NCBI GenBank assembly: GCA_016705335.1
Contig: JADIYN010000021.1
Span: 54,419 to 118,418 of the forward strand
Origin: Draconibacterium sp.
GTDB taxonomy: Bacteria > Bacteroidota > Bacteroidia > Bacteroidales > Prolixibacteraceae
Reading direction: 5' to 3'
DNA length: 64,000 nucleotides
Position numbers and translations under genes: made by a program. The notes under the pieces are model-generated. The model did not search any database. It was not told the origin of the DNA and was given only the letters and a program-made list of their open reading frames with translations. Positions within the stretch are counted from its first letter, which is position 1; each line of letters opens with the position of its first letter. Positions 54,182 through 63,767 of the stretch are shown here, one piece after another.

Positions 54182-55300
54182 ATGAAAGCAAATCCATTAA
54201 TAAAACTTGAAAAATTAGGTCAGTCAATCTGGCTCGATTATATACGACGCGATTTTATTGTAAGCGGAGAACTTCTTAATCTGATTGAAAATGATGGGTT
54301 GCGGGGTATGACCTCGAACCCGGCTATCTTTGAGAAAGCCATAACAGAGAGTAATATTTATGATATTGATATTCGTAAAATGGCTTCTCAAAATAAAGAT
54401 ATTAATACCATCTATGATGCCGTCAGCCAAATGGATGTGCAGAAAGCTGCGGATATATTCCGCCCTTTGTATAATAAAACAGCCGGTAATGATGGATATG
54501 TAAGCCTTGAAGTCAATCCCCATCTGGCGCACAATACAGAGGGAACAATTTTGGAAGGCCGCCGGTTAAGGACTGCCTTAAACAGGCCAAATGTTTTAAT
54601 TAAGGTTCCGGCAACTACCGAAGGTTTACCGGCCATCAGGCAACTCATCAGCGAAGGAATTAATGTGAATGTTACCTTACTTTTTGGCTTATCACGTTAC
54701 AGGGCAGTCGCTGAAGCTTATGTTGAAGGCCTTGAAGAACGTCTTGTTCAGGGAAAGGCAATAGATAATATTACATCAGTAGCCAGTTTCTTTTTAAGCA
54801 GAATCGATACTTTGGTAGATACTGAACTTCAGAAAATAATAGAGTCGGATAGCAAAAGAAAGAAATTGCTAAAATAGCTTTGGGTGAAGTGGCCATTTCG
54901 AGTGCCAAAGGCAGCTTATCAGATTTACAAAGAAGTTTTTGGCAGTGCCCGGTTTAAAAACTCAGGGAAAAAGGTGCGCGGGTTCAACGACTACTTTGGG
55001 CCAGCACAAGTAATAAAAACCCGGATTACAGCGATGTAAAATACATTGAAGCGCTTATTGGTCCGAACACAGTAAATACTGTTCCTCAAAAACCTTAGAT
55101 GCCTATCGCGATCATGGTAAACCAAAATCACGAATTGAACTGGGATTGAAAAGGTGAACCGATTAATGAAAAGCCTTCCTGAACTTGGGATAGATTTGGA
55201 CAAAGTCACGCAACAGCTCGAAGATGAGGGCATCAGAAAATTCAATGAGCCTTTTGATAAACTTATGGAAGCATTGGCAAAAAAGTCACAAAAACAATAA
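54182..55300 (+). CDS. tal: Transaldolase (3' half with several frameshifts)
   Basis: The open part (54182-54877) has MKANPLIKLEKLGQSIWLDY, GLRGMTSNPAIFEKAITES, GTILEGRRLRTALNRPN and NVLIKVPATTEGLPAIRQLI, where Lys in IKVPAT is the Schiff-base lysine. The 3' part, over several frames, carries AKGSLS-like text, KNPDYSDVKYIEALIGPNTV, TLDAYRDHG and FNEPFDKLMEALAKKSQKQ. It exchanges dihydroxyacetone units in the pentose phosphate pathway. At least four indels lie within about 250 bp (54870-55150). The placement with RpiB and aldolase genes forms a sugar-phosphate group. Confidence 0.85.
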
Positions 55301-55327
55301 TTATTAATTAATGAAAGGAAAACAGTT

Positions 55328-56104
55328 ATGTTAATTAAAGCAAAAACATTAAATGGGTACAAGTTAGACAGCAAAGATGGTGAAATGGGTAAAGTAAAAG
55401 AATTTTACTTCGACGATAAACACTGGACAATTCGATATCTTGTTGCCGATACAGGTAACTGGCTAACCGGCCGGAAAGTTCTTATTTCTCCGCAGGCACT
55501 GATTTCAGTAAATAAAAAGGAAGAATTAGTTGGAGTTAATCTGACTAAGAAACAGATTGAGGACAGTCCGCCACTAAACAGTGACAAACCCGTATCCCTG
55601 CAGTTTGAAGAAGATTTATATAGTTATTATGGATGGCCAACCTATTGGAGCGGATCCGAGATGTGGGGAGATTATCCCTATATCATTCGCGACAGTAATG
55701 AATGGAAAGCCTCAAAACAAAACGAAAAAAAATGGGATCGTAATCTGCGCAGTTCCAACTTTATAACCGGGCAAAATATACAGGCTACTGATGGTGAATT
55801 GGGACATGTTGACGATTTTATTATTGACGACGAAACATGGGCTATTCGTTATTTAGTTATAGATACTGCAATTTGGTGGGTCGGAAAGAAAGTTTTGATT
55901 TCACCACATTGGATTGACCATTTAAGTTGGGAAGATTTGAAAGTATATGTAAAACTATCACGCGAAAATATTATGCAGTCGCCTGAATATTCAGAAGAAA
56001 TCCTGCTGACCCGTGATTATGAAACCCAGTTACACCGGCACTATAACCGCAATGTATATTGGAAACAAAATCCTGAGGATAGAAAAATTCTGGATGAAGA
56101 ATGA
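55328..56104 (+). CDS. PRC-barrel domain protein with two PRC modules
   Basis: The product has 258 residues. Two similar modules: LNGYKLDSKDGEMGKVKEFY with DKHWTIRYLVADTGNWLTGR, and IQATDGELGHVDDFIIDDET with WAIRYLVIDTAIWWVGKKVL. Both follow the PRC-barrel (PF05239) pattern G-x-V-x-D-(F/Y)-x-(F/I)-D-(D/E)-x-x-W-x-(I/V)-R-Y-L-V-(V/I)-(D/A)-T. Duplicated PRC proteins of this size are common in stress islands; role unknown. A 27-bp gap separates it from the transaldolase gene. Confidence 0.9.
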   Translation: MLIKAKTLNGYKLDSKDGEMGKVKEFYFDDKHWTIRYLVADTGNWLTGRKVLISPQALISVNKKEELVGVNLTKKQIEDSPPLNSDKPVSLQFEEDLYSYYGWPTYWSGSEMWGDYPYIIRDSNEWKASKQNEKKWDRNLRSSNFITGQNIQATDGELGHVDDFIIDDETWAIRYLVIDTAIWWVGKKVLISPHWIDHLSWEDLKVYVKLSRENIMQSPEYSEEILLTRDYETQLHRHYNRNVYWKQNPEDRKILDEE

Positions 56105-56189
56105 TAATATTTATTTAAAGAACAAACTTATCAGTCATAAAAAAAATTGAAAAACCCGGGCAGATTTTGCCTGAAATGCTGAACTGGAT

Positions 56190-56690
56190 ATGGAATCAGA
56201 AAATGACATTGAAAAAGGAAGTACGGAGAACAGAAGAGAAACCATGAGCATTGGTATTGCTGCCGATCACGGCGGGTTTGAATTAAAAGTTCAACTCGTC
56301 GCGGCACTTACTTTTGCAGGTTATTTGGTTAAGGACTTCGGGGCTTTTGAGCTGATTGACAGTGACGATTATCCCGATTTTGTGGTGCCGATGGCCAGGG
56401 CAGTTTCTGAAGGAAAAGTCACCCGTGGTTTGGCTATTTGTGGCAGTGGAGTAGGGGCGTGCATTGCGGCAAACAAAGTAACCGGCGTTCGCGCAGCTTT
56501 AATCACCGATTCTTTCTCTGCACATCAGGGAGTTGAAGATGATGACATGAATGTATTGTGCCTGGGTGGAAGAATTACCGGCTCTGCTCTTGCCTGGGAA
56601 TTGGTGCTGGCTTTTCTGAATGCTGAATTCAAAACAGAAGAAAAATACATCCGCCGTTTGAACAAAGTGACAGCGCTTGAAAAACGATAA
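56190..56690 (+). CDS. rpiB: RpiB/LacAB-family sugar-phosphate isomerase
   Basis: Up to 166 residues; an internal ATG at 56244 (MSIGIAADHGGFELK) may be the true start. IAADHGGFELKVQLVAALTF, DFVVPMARAVSEGKVTRGLA, ICGSGVGACIAANKVTGVRA and DDMNVLCLGGRI are the RpiB signatures. The active-site cysteine position is CGSGVG. It converts ribose 5-phosphate and ribulose 5-phosphate. A diverged relative is encoded at 58995. Confidence 0.9.
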   Translation: MESENDIEKGSTENRRETMSIGIAADHGGFELKVQLVAALTFAGYLVKDFGAFELIDSDDYPDFVVPMARAVSEGKVTRGLAICGSGVGACIAANKVTGVRAALITDSFSAHQGVEDDDMNVLCLGGRITGSALAWELVLAFLNAEFKTEEKYIRRLNKVTALEKR

Positions 56691-56723
56691 ATTATCAGAA
56701 AAATTAAACAGAAGACATTAGTA

Positions 56724-57746
56724 ATGAAAACAAAAGAGCTTATTTCAACTGCAAAGGCAATGGTTGCCAACCACAAAGGCATACTTGCTATGGATGAAAG
56801 TAATCCAACCTGCAACAAACGATTTGCAAAACTTGGAATTCCGCAAACACCGGAACTCAGGCGTGACTATCGCGAAATGATTGTCTCAACTGCCGGATTG
56901 AATGAAAGTATAAGTGGAGCCATCTTGTTTGATGAAACCATTCATCAACAGTTGAAAGATGAAAGTTCGTTTATCGATGTTCTGATCAATAACGGAATTA
57001 TTCCCGGGATAAAAGTTGATGGCGGTACAGTAGCTTTGGCTGGGCATCCCGAAGAAAAGATTACAGAAGGAATGGATAATTTACGCAACCGCCTCAATGA
57101 ATATGCTAAAATGGGACTCCGTTTTACCAAATGGCGCGCTGTAATTATTATTGGCAATGATATTCCATCACAGACATGTATCGAAGCAAATGCACATACA
57201 TTGGCACGTTATGCTGCATTGTGTCAGGAAGCAGGGATTGTTCCGATTGTTGAACCGGAAGTACTTATGGATGGTGATCATACGATGGAACGTTGTTTTG
57301 AAGTAACCGAACAGGTACTGCATACGGTTTTCAATCAACTTTATAAACAGGGAGTTGTCCTCGAAGGCATGATTCTGAAGCCAAACATGATCGTACCGGG
57401 ATTGGCTTGTAAAAAACAAGACTCAATTGATGAAGTTGCGGATGCGACAGTCAAATGTTTGTTACGTGCAGTTCCGGCAGCAGTTCCGGGCATTGCATTT
57501 CTTTCAGGCGGCCAATCTCCAGAGTTGGCTTCGGCTCGTCTTAACGCAATGAATGTACGGTTTAAAAACAAACTTCCGTGGGAATTATCATTCTCATTTG
57601 GCAGGGCTATTCAGCAGCCTGCATTGGATATCTGGAATGGAAATGAAAAAAATGTGACTGAAGCGCAGAAAGCTTTATATCATCGGGCAGTGTGCAACCT
57701 TGCTGCGCGTCAGGGTGAATACAATAGCGAAATGGAAAAAGAATAA
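56724..57746 (+). CDS. Class I fructose-bisphosphate aldolase
   Basis: The product has 340 residues, intact. GILAMDESNPTCNKRFAKLG, GIKVDGGTVALAGHPEEKI, WRAVIIIGNDIPSQTCIEAN, IVPIVEPEVLMDGDH and MILKPNMIVPGLACKKQD, where Lys in LKPN is the Schiff-base lysine; then FLSGGQSPELASARLNAM. This is the eukaryote-type class I aldolase family (PF00274) found in some Bacteroidota. It cleaves fructose 1,6-bisphosphate. It lies 34 bp behind the RpiB gene. Confidence 0.95.
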   Translation: MKTKELISTAKAMVANHKGILAMDESNPTCNKRFAKLGIPQTPELRRDYREMIVSTAGLNESISGAILFDETIHQQLKDESSFIDVLINNGIIPGIKVDGGTVALAGHPEEKITEGMDNLRNRLNEYAKMGLRFTKWRAVIIIGNDIPSQTCIEANAHTLARYAALCQEAGIVPIVEPEVLMDGDHTMERCFEVTEQVLHTVFNQLYKQGVVLEGMILKPNMIVPGLACKKQDSIDEVADATVKCLLRAVPAAVPGIAFLSGGQSPELASARLNAMNVRFKNKLPWELSFSFGRAIQQPALDIWNGNEKNVTEAQKALYHRAVCNLAARQGEYNSEMEKE

Positions 57747-57830
57747 ACATATCAGTCACAAATAGTACAACAAACTGAAGAATCTGGTAAAAAATGAATA
57801 AGATAATTTTGAAATTTAAATTCAATAAAA

Positions 57831-58262
57831 ATGACAACTCAAAAAACCTGGCATGAAAAACATCATGCAGCATTAACTTTTGGTGGTCGTGTAGCTGACG
57901 CTGTAGCAAAAGGGATGGGTTCATGGAGGTTCATCATCCTTCAAACAGTTTTGGTTGTTATATGGATGGGATTAAATCTTGTAGGATTTATGTTTCATTG
58001 GGATGTCTATCCTTTCATTTTGCTAAATCTTCTTTTCTCGACCCAGGCTGCTTATGCGGCGCCTATTATTATGATGTCTCAAAACAGGCAGAACGAACGC
58101 GACAGGTTGCATGCTGAACAGGATTACAAAACGAATAAAGATGCAAAAAAGGAAATAGAAGCGCTGGCCATCAAATTGAAATCCATTGAAGTAGATAAAC
58201 TGGATAAAATCATTGAATTGCTTCAGGAGCAGAAAAATAATTCATCAAAGAAACCCTTATGA
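57831..58262 (+). CDS. DUF1003 membrane protein
   Basis: The product has 143 residues. GRVADAVAKGMGSWRFIILQ (first helix), VVIWMGLNLVGFMFHWDVYP, FILLNLLFSTQAAYAAPIIM then MSQNRQNERDRLHAEQDYKT: the DUF1003 (PF06210) pattern of two membrane helices and a conserved S-Q-x-R-x-x-x-(R/K)-D-R tail. Function unknown; it is common beside stress proteins. Its stop overlaps the next ATG by 4 bases (ATGA). Confidence 0.9.
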   Translation: MTTQKTWHEKHHAALTFGGRVADAVAKGMGSWRFIILQTVLVVIWMGLNLVGFMFHWDVYPFILLNLLFSTQAAYAAPIIMMSQNRQNERDRLHAEQDYKTNKDAKKEIEALAIKLKSIEVDKLDKIIELLQEQKNNSSKKPL

Positions 58263-58853
58263 AAACAAAGATTGTTGCAAGAAATTTCCCTGTAGTTTGT
58301 GTGGGCGGATCAGCCGGAGGACTTGACGCTTATATTAGACTGTTAAAAAATTTACCTGTTGATATGGGTGTTGCAATAGTCATTGTAAACCACTTGAGAA
58401 CTGTAGCTACTTTACTTCATGAGATTCTTCCAAAATATACAAAGATGCCGGTGGAATTGATAACTGAAAAGTTGGACATTAAACCCAACCATGTTTTCAT
58501 TATTCCCGAAAAGCGTGATTTGCATGTTTTAAATGGAGAGTTCAGGCTAAAACCAATTTCAAAACCATGGGGTTGGCCCGATGTAATTACTGTTTTTATG
58601 CGTTCAATGACACAAAACTGGGATGGAAAACTTATCGCTGTAATTGTCTCAGGATTCGATGGTGACGGCGCAGATGCACTGAGTGGTATTAAGAAAGTTG
58701 GTGGAATTACAATTGCGCAAAAAGCCCGAAACAGCTGCACAACCTGATATGCCTGAAACAGCGATAGATAGCGGAAGCATCGATTTTATTCTTTCACCTG
58801 AGGAGATTGCGACGAAAATTATAAGTATCGCAAAGAAGGAATCTGTAGGTTAA
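58259..58853 (+). CDS. CheB methylesterase-domain protein (one frameshift near 58725)
   Basis: CheB-only protein of about 197 residues: VVCVGGSAGGLDAYIRLL (catalytic Ser), VIVNHLRTVATLLHEILP (His), PKYTKMPVELITEKLDIKPN and VIVSGFDGDGADALSGIKKV (Asp). After a one-base excess in AAAAA near 58722 it continues KPETAAQPDMPETAIDSGSI and DFILSPEEIATKI. No receiver domain. It removes methyl groups from, or senses with, a partner receptor. The CheB/CheR-PAS protein at 44597 is its distant neighbour. Confidence 0.85.
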
Positions 58854-58944
58854 GTAAAGGATGTGAAACTAAAAAATAAATTAAATACGTCAGCAACACT
58901 ACATGATAAACACAGTTAAAAAATTCCATTAAATCAAAAATAAA

Positions 58945-58998
58945 ATGAAAACACTAAAGGACATAAAAACAAAAGCGCTGATGGAAGCAGAGAAATGA
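58945..58998 (+). CDS. Short leader ORF ahead of the RpiB-like gene
   Basis: An ORF of 17 codons: MKTLKDIKTKALMEAEK. Its stop TGA overlaps two ATGs of the next gene (ATGATGCGC). The arrangement suggests translational coupling or a fused N-terminal extension lost by an indel. Coding status is uncertain. Confidence 0.35.
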   Translation: MKTLKDIKTKALMEAEK

Positions 58999-59477
58999 TG
59001 CGCATTGGAATATCTACCGATTTTGGGTGGTTCGAAATAAAACGGAAACTAATATCGGCTCTTAATGCCATTGGCTACGAGTTGGCAGATATTGGTGACT
59101 ATGAATTGGTTGCCGGAGAGAATTATCCTGATTTTATTTTTCCCCTGGCGAAAACTGTATCTGACGGAAATGACAAACTTAAAACAACAACCGGTTTAAA
59201 CAACATTGAAGCATGTGCCGAAATAAATAAATTACCCGGTGTTTGTGCAGCTATTGTTACCGAAACATCAGACTTTTATAATGGAGTTGATATTGAAGAT
59301 TTGTATGTAAGGTGCATCGGTGGTAAAATCAAGGGATATGCATTGTCGAAAAAGAAGGTAATGACCTTTCTTAATGCCGATAGTCCAAACAGCATCCCAA
59401 CCAACCAGCGGCTTGCGAAAATGAGGGTTTTGGAAGGTGATTACAATTTGTCACAAAGGAAAAGGCATTTGGCTTAA
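58995..59477 (+). CDS. Diverged RpiB-like protein lacking the active-site motifs
   Basis: The product has 160 residues, aligned to RpiB by overall layout: RIGISTDFGWFEIKRKLISA for IGIAADHGGFELK, GYELADIGDYELVAGENYPD for the next strand, and DLYVRCIGGKIKGYALS for the C-terminal strand. But the catalytic blocks are replaced: ADHGG is TDFGW and CGSGVGACIAANK is LNNIEACAEINK. So it is most likely not an isomerase; a regulatory or binding role, or decay, is possible. It lies 3 bp before the AI-2E gene. Confidence 0.7.
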   Translation: MMRIGISTDFGWFEIKRKLISALNAIGYELADIGDYELVAGENYPDFIFPLAKTVSDGNDKLKTTTGLNNIEACAEINKLPGVCAAIVTETSDFYNGVDIEDLYVRCIGGKIKGYALSKKKVMTFLNADSPNSIPTNQRLAKMRVLEGDYNLSQRKRHLA

Positions 59478-59479
59478 TT

Positions 59480-60591
59480 ATGCACAGCATACGTTCAATA
59501 GAAGGTTCTCCCCTTTTAAAGCTCGCTGCTTTGGTTATTATTTTCGCAGGAGTGATTTATGCAAAAGTAATCATCGCTCCCATTTTGCTTGCGCTTTTTA
59601 TTAGCATCATTTGTATTCAACCTATTTCGTGGTTAGAGAAAAAGAGGATTCCCAAATGGATAGCAATTATGATTGTAATATTGGGGTTGATCCTGATTTT
59701 TTCGGGTTTACTGCACTGATTGGAGGAACATTATCATTTTTCCTAAGCAATGTTTCAAAATATGAATCAACTATTACAGCTATAAGTATTACAACCATTC
59801 AGTTTTTAAACGAAAATGGTTTCAACATTCCTGAAGATCAAATCACAAAATTAATTCAGCCTGAAAAAATACAGGTATTTACCTCACATGGCGTGAAGTT
59901 ACTAATAAACTTACTGGGGAATTCTTTCCTCATCACACTTATCATATTATTTATTCTTATGGAATTTGGCAGTTTTATAATAAAAGCAAAAGCAATTACA
60001 AACAAGTCATATCAATCAATTTTATATTTCTCAACCATTTTAAAAAATATCCGTCACTACCTTGCCATAAAAACAATGATTTGCCTGGCAACAGGAATTT
60101 GTATCTATATTTCATTGTTAATCATTGGGGTTGATTACCCGCTGCTGTGGGCCTTACTTGCAGGTCTGATGAATTACATACCGAATGTTGGCTCAGTTAT
60201 AGCTATAATTCCGATATTTTTCTTTGCATTGATACAACTCGGAATTGGCGGCGCACTCTGGACATTTGGTTCGTTTCTGGTTATCCACAATGTGCTGGGT
60301 AATTTTATCGAACCTAAACTCATGGGAAAAGGCTTAGACTTGTCGGCACTTGTTGTAATTCTTTCACTTATTTTCTGGGGTTTTATTCTGGGTCCTGTGG
60401 GAATGTTCCTGGCTACTCCTTTCACACTCACCATTAAAATAATTATGGAACAAAATGAGAAAACACGATGGATTGCGATACTGTTAGGAACACCGGCAGA
60501 AGCCAAAAATTATCTTCAAAATAAAGAACAGGTAAACGAACAAAAACAAAATGAGGAATCACTACTGGAGAAATTAACCGGCCAGGATTGA
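59480..60591 (+). CDS. AI-2E family transporter, second copy (frameshift near 59710)
   Basis: First frame MHSIRSIEGSPLLKLAALVI to IAIMIVILGLILIFSGL; after one base it continues TALIGGTLSFFLSNVSKYES. The C-terminal half has YPLLWALLAGLMNYIPNVGS, GNFIEPKLMGKGLDLSALVV and LGPVGMFLATPFTLTIKI, the AI-2E signatures. About 370 residues and multi-pass. Similar to the protein at 1678 but a distinct paralogue. Confidence 0.85.
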
Positions 60592-60636
60592 ATCTGAACA
60601 ACCCCTCAAAATAAATTGTTCATAATAAATGATTTA

Positions 60637-60772
60637 ATGTCGTTTAGTTAAGGCAAGAATTTAAAAGACAATTATTTAAACACCTTTCTCCCGTTAGCTA
60701 TCGGGATCGCTCAGGGTGACGGTCAGACTGAGCGTAGTCGAAGTCTGTTTTTCTACTAACTAAACGACATTG
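60637..60772. mobile_element. MITE-like element with terminal inverted repeats and direct repeats
   Basis: The left end ATGTCGTTTAGTTA and right end TAACTAAACGACAT are perfect inverted repeats. The flanks carry the 12-bp direct repeat ATAAATGATTTA at 60625-60636 and 60773-60784, which looks like a target duplication. The 136-bp interior has the Bacteroidota motif GACTGAGCGTAGTCGAAGTC and no ORF. It is probably mobilised in trans. A lone left end occurs at 3.1 kb. Confidence 0.8.
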
Positions 60773-60850
60773 ATAAATGATTTACAACTTCAATGTAATA
60801 TGGTTTATGTTGTTATAAACCGACGAATAAATTCTAAATAAAATGAAGTT

Positions 60851-62293
60851 ATGCAATATCGAACAGAAACAGACACAATAGGTAAAGTACAGGTTCCTGC
60901 CAACAAATACTGGGGGGCACAAACCCAACGATCGTTAACAAATTTTCGTATTGGGCCTCCTGCATCAATGCCCATTGAAATTATTCATGCCTTTGGATAT
61001 GTAAAGAAGGCAGCAGCCATAACCAACCATAAATTTGGATTGTTAGCCAGCGATAAAATGAATTTGATTATTCAGGTATGCGATGAAATTATTACAGGCA
61101 AACTCGATGATCAGTTTCCGTTGGTTATATGGCAAACAGGCTCAGGAACCCACACCAACATGAATTGTAATGAGGTTATTGCAAACCGGGCGCATGTTTT
61201 GCTTGGCAACAAATTAGGCGAAGGGAAAACACATCTTCATCCAAACGATGATGTAAATATGTCACAATCTTCAAACGATACATTCCCCACAGCAATGCAT
61301 ATTGCAGCCTGCCAAAAAATTACAGGACATACCATCCCTCAAATTGAAAACCTCATTAATACTTTGAATATAAAATCGGTTGCAATGGCCAAAATTGTTA
61401 AAATCGGACGTACACATTTTATGGATGCAACTCCAATTTCTCTTGGTCAGGAATTTTCAGGTTACGTGTCGCAATTGAAACATGGAATGATAGCCTTGAA
61501 AAATACTTTGCCTCATCTTTCTGAATTGGCGATGGGTGGAAGCGCTGTAGGTACAGGGTTAAATACACCACAAGGTTTTGACCATGAAGTTGCAGCAACC
61601 ATTGCCAGATTAACAAACCTGCCGTTTATAACTGCCGAAAACAAGTTCGAAGCGCTGGCGGCAAATGATGCAATTGTGGAAACACATGGCGCTGTTAAAC
61701 AATTGGCCGTTAGTTTAATGAAAATTGCAAACGACATCCGGATGCTGGCTTCAGGTCCACGTTCCGGAATCGGGGAAATTATTATTCCGGCAAACGAGCC
61801 CGGTTCTTCTATAATGCCCGGTAAAGTTAATCCTACTCAAATTGAAGCAGTGACAATGGTTTGTGCACAAATTTTGGGTAATGACACAACCATAACTTTT
61901 GCCGGCTCAAACGGGCATTTTGAATTGAATGTTTTTAAACCGGTAATGATAAGTTCTCTTTTACAATCAGCCACACTTATTGCTGATGCCTGCAAATCAT
62001 TCAACGAAAATTGTGTTTCCGGTATAGAACCCAATTTACACAGAATTGAAGAAAATCTAAATAATTCGTTGATGCTGGTAACCGCACTGAACCCGCATAT
62101 CGGTTATGACAATGCAGCCAAAATTGCTAAAAAAGCTTATGCCGATAACACAAGTTTGAAGAAAGCAGCACTGGAACTTGGCATTTTAACCGAACAACAA
62201 TTTGATGAATGGGTTGGTGCCGAAGATTTTTTACCTAACACTACCAAATTCCCGCAGGGGTTCTTCCTACAATTAGTTTCTCAGAGGTACTAA
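60851..62293 (+). CDS. fumC: Class II fumarate hydratase
   Basis: The product has 480 residues, intact. TDTIGKVQVPANKYWGAQTQ, QTGSGTHTNMNCNEVIANRA, HPNDDVNMSQSSNDTFPTAM, GGSAVGTGLN and the superfamily signature GSSIMPGKVNPTQIEA. It hydrates fumarate to malate in the TCA cycle. Length and motifs match FumC. The ATG at 60851 is preceded by a MITE-like element, so its promoter must lie in the 80 bp between 60773 and 60850 (or in the element). Confidence 0.95.
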   Translation: MQYRTETDTIGKVQVPANKYWGAQTQRSLTNFRIGPPASMPIEIIHAFGYVKKAAAITNHKFGLLASDKMNLIIQVCDEIITGKLDDQFPLVIWQTGSGTHTNMNCNEVIANRAHVLLGNKLGEGKTHLHPNDDVNMSQSSNDTFPTAMHIAACQKITGHTIPQIENLINTLNIKSVAMAKIVKIGRTHFMDATPISLGQEFSGYVSQLKHGMIALKNTLPHLSELAMGGSAVGTGLNTPQGFDHEVAATIARLTNLPFITAENKFEALAANDAIVETHGAVKQLAVSLMKIANDIRMLASGPRSGIGEIIIPANEPGSSIMPGKVNPTQIEAVTMVCAQILGNDTTITFAGSNGHFELNVFKPVMISSLLQSATLIADACKSFNENCVSGIEPNLHRIEENLNNSLMLVTALNPHIGYDNAAKIAKKAYADNTSLKKAALELGILTEQQFDEWVGAEDFLPNTTKFPQGFFLQLVSQRY

Positions 62294-62428
62294 TTTAATG
62301 TTCTGATCATTTTAAAAACCATATATTTTTTCTCCAAACCTCAGCTGTTCAGCTTTTTCCTATCTTCGGGAAAAATTAACCTGACGTGAACTGGCAACCG
62401 CAAAAGTATCAATAGAATTTTTTTCCGA

Positions 62429-63605
62429 ATGATAAAAGGCAAAAAAACAGGGAAAAAAAAAAAAAAATCATTGATTATAACCACTTTTTTGTTTTTAAAT
62501 CTGGACAGCACTTGATGAGAAAGAGGAAAAAACTTTTGAAGTTGGGTCTAGGGGAATTGGATTATTTGGTATTATTTCAATATTTATCCTTCCTTTTTAT
62601 TTACCCTTCCTACGTTCTTTAAAATTACAGACTTTTCAGACAAAGGTCCTATTGGGGACACTTATTAACGGTATAGCTGGACCATTTATAGCTCTTCTTG
62701 CATCTGTATTGACATTTCTAGCGTTCTATATTCAGTACAAAGCAAATATCCAGCAAAGAGAACAATTTTCAAAAACAATTGAAGATCAGGAAAAAGCGTA
62801 TTTAGTTCAGGATAAAATTTGGAGAGTTGAGAGGTTTGAAAATCGTCTTTATGAGCTTCTAAGATTTCACAAAGCAAATGTCGAAGAAATGAACATTGGT
62901 GACAAAGTACTAAGAAGTAAATGTTTCGTCCTATGTTTTATGAACTAAGGTTCTGCTATAAAGCGACAAAGTTGTTTATGACTATATTCCTAGATTTAAA
63001 GATAACAAACAACGTGTATTAGATATTGACCTAATGAAATTTGCATACACAATATTCTTTTCGGGATTGGTAAACAATCTGAAAAACAATACTTAGATAA
63101 ATTTTTCAGACGGAGAAACATCTACATTTTTTAGTAAATAATCTCTAGAGAAGATACAAAATCAATACTTGGAATTTGTTCAAGAGAATCTTTACGCCAA
63201 GTACTTCCATGCCACCGAATTTTCAAATTACCCAATAGACGATGATAGGTCTATAGAATTCTATTATTTTCCGTTTGACGGACATGTAAATCTTCTAGGA
63301 CATTATTACAGACATTTATTCCAAACGGCTAAATATATTACAGAACAGGATATGCTTTCCGACAAGGAACAGTATGGCTATATTAAAACTCTACGAGCAC
63401 AGCTGACAAATTTTGAGCAATTGTTATTATATTACAATTCAATTGCTTAGTTTAGAGATGAATGGAGGGATTTACCAAGCATCGACTAATCAAAAATTTA
63501 CCTTTGCCAATTGCTTTGATTTCCATAACACCAGAAGTTTATTTTAAAACTGAGATAAAAGAACTTAATGATAAAGGAATTGCAATGTTTGAATGGCTTG
63601 AATAG
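62429..63605 (+). pseudogene. Putative phage abortive infection protein (PutAbiC-like), frame broken
   Basis: Joining frames gives two N-terminal membrane helices (LFGIISIFILPFYLPFL and GIAGPFIALLASVLTFLAFY) followed by IQYKANIQQREQFSKTIEDQ and RVERFENRLYELLRFHKANV, then FPFDGHVNLLGHYYRHLFQT and RAQLTNFEQLLLYYNS, ending EVYFKTEIKELNDKGIAMFE. This is the layout of the putative phage abortive infection family (PF16872). There are indels at a poly-A run near 62460 and near 62650, 62930, 63160 and 63450. It would abort infection by phage; here the frame is not open, either from decay or assembly error. Confidence 0.65.
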
Positions 63606-63614
63606 AAAGCCAGC

Positions 63615-63727
63615 CTCTCAGCTACCTGCAGTGCGGCAGCCGTGGTTTTCGGTGGGTATCTTTCCGCCCAAGCTGCTTTTGACATGGAAATCGCCCGCAG
63701 TCCGCCCCTGCGTGTAGCTTCCTGCCG
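63615..63727 (+). repeat. attC-like site, same short family as 17.95 kb
   Basis: CAGCTACCTGCAGTGCGG on the left and CCCCTGCGTGTAGCTTCC on the right form stem blocks. The core GGTTTTCGGTGGGTATCTTT is shared with the site at 17950-18078. Crossover CTGCCGTTAGTGG, G at 63727. It shows that a second cassette region begins at the right edge of the window. Confidence 0.65.
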
Positions 63728-63767
63728 TTAGTGGTAATATTGAATTGACATAAAAAGTACTTGCTAA

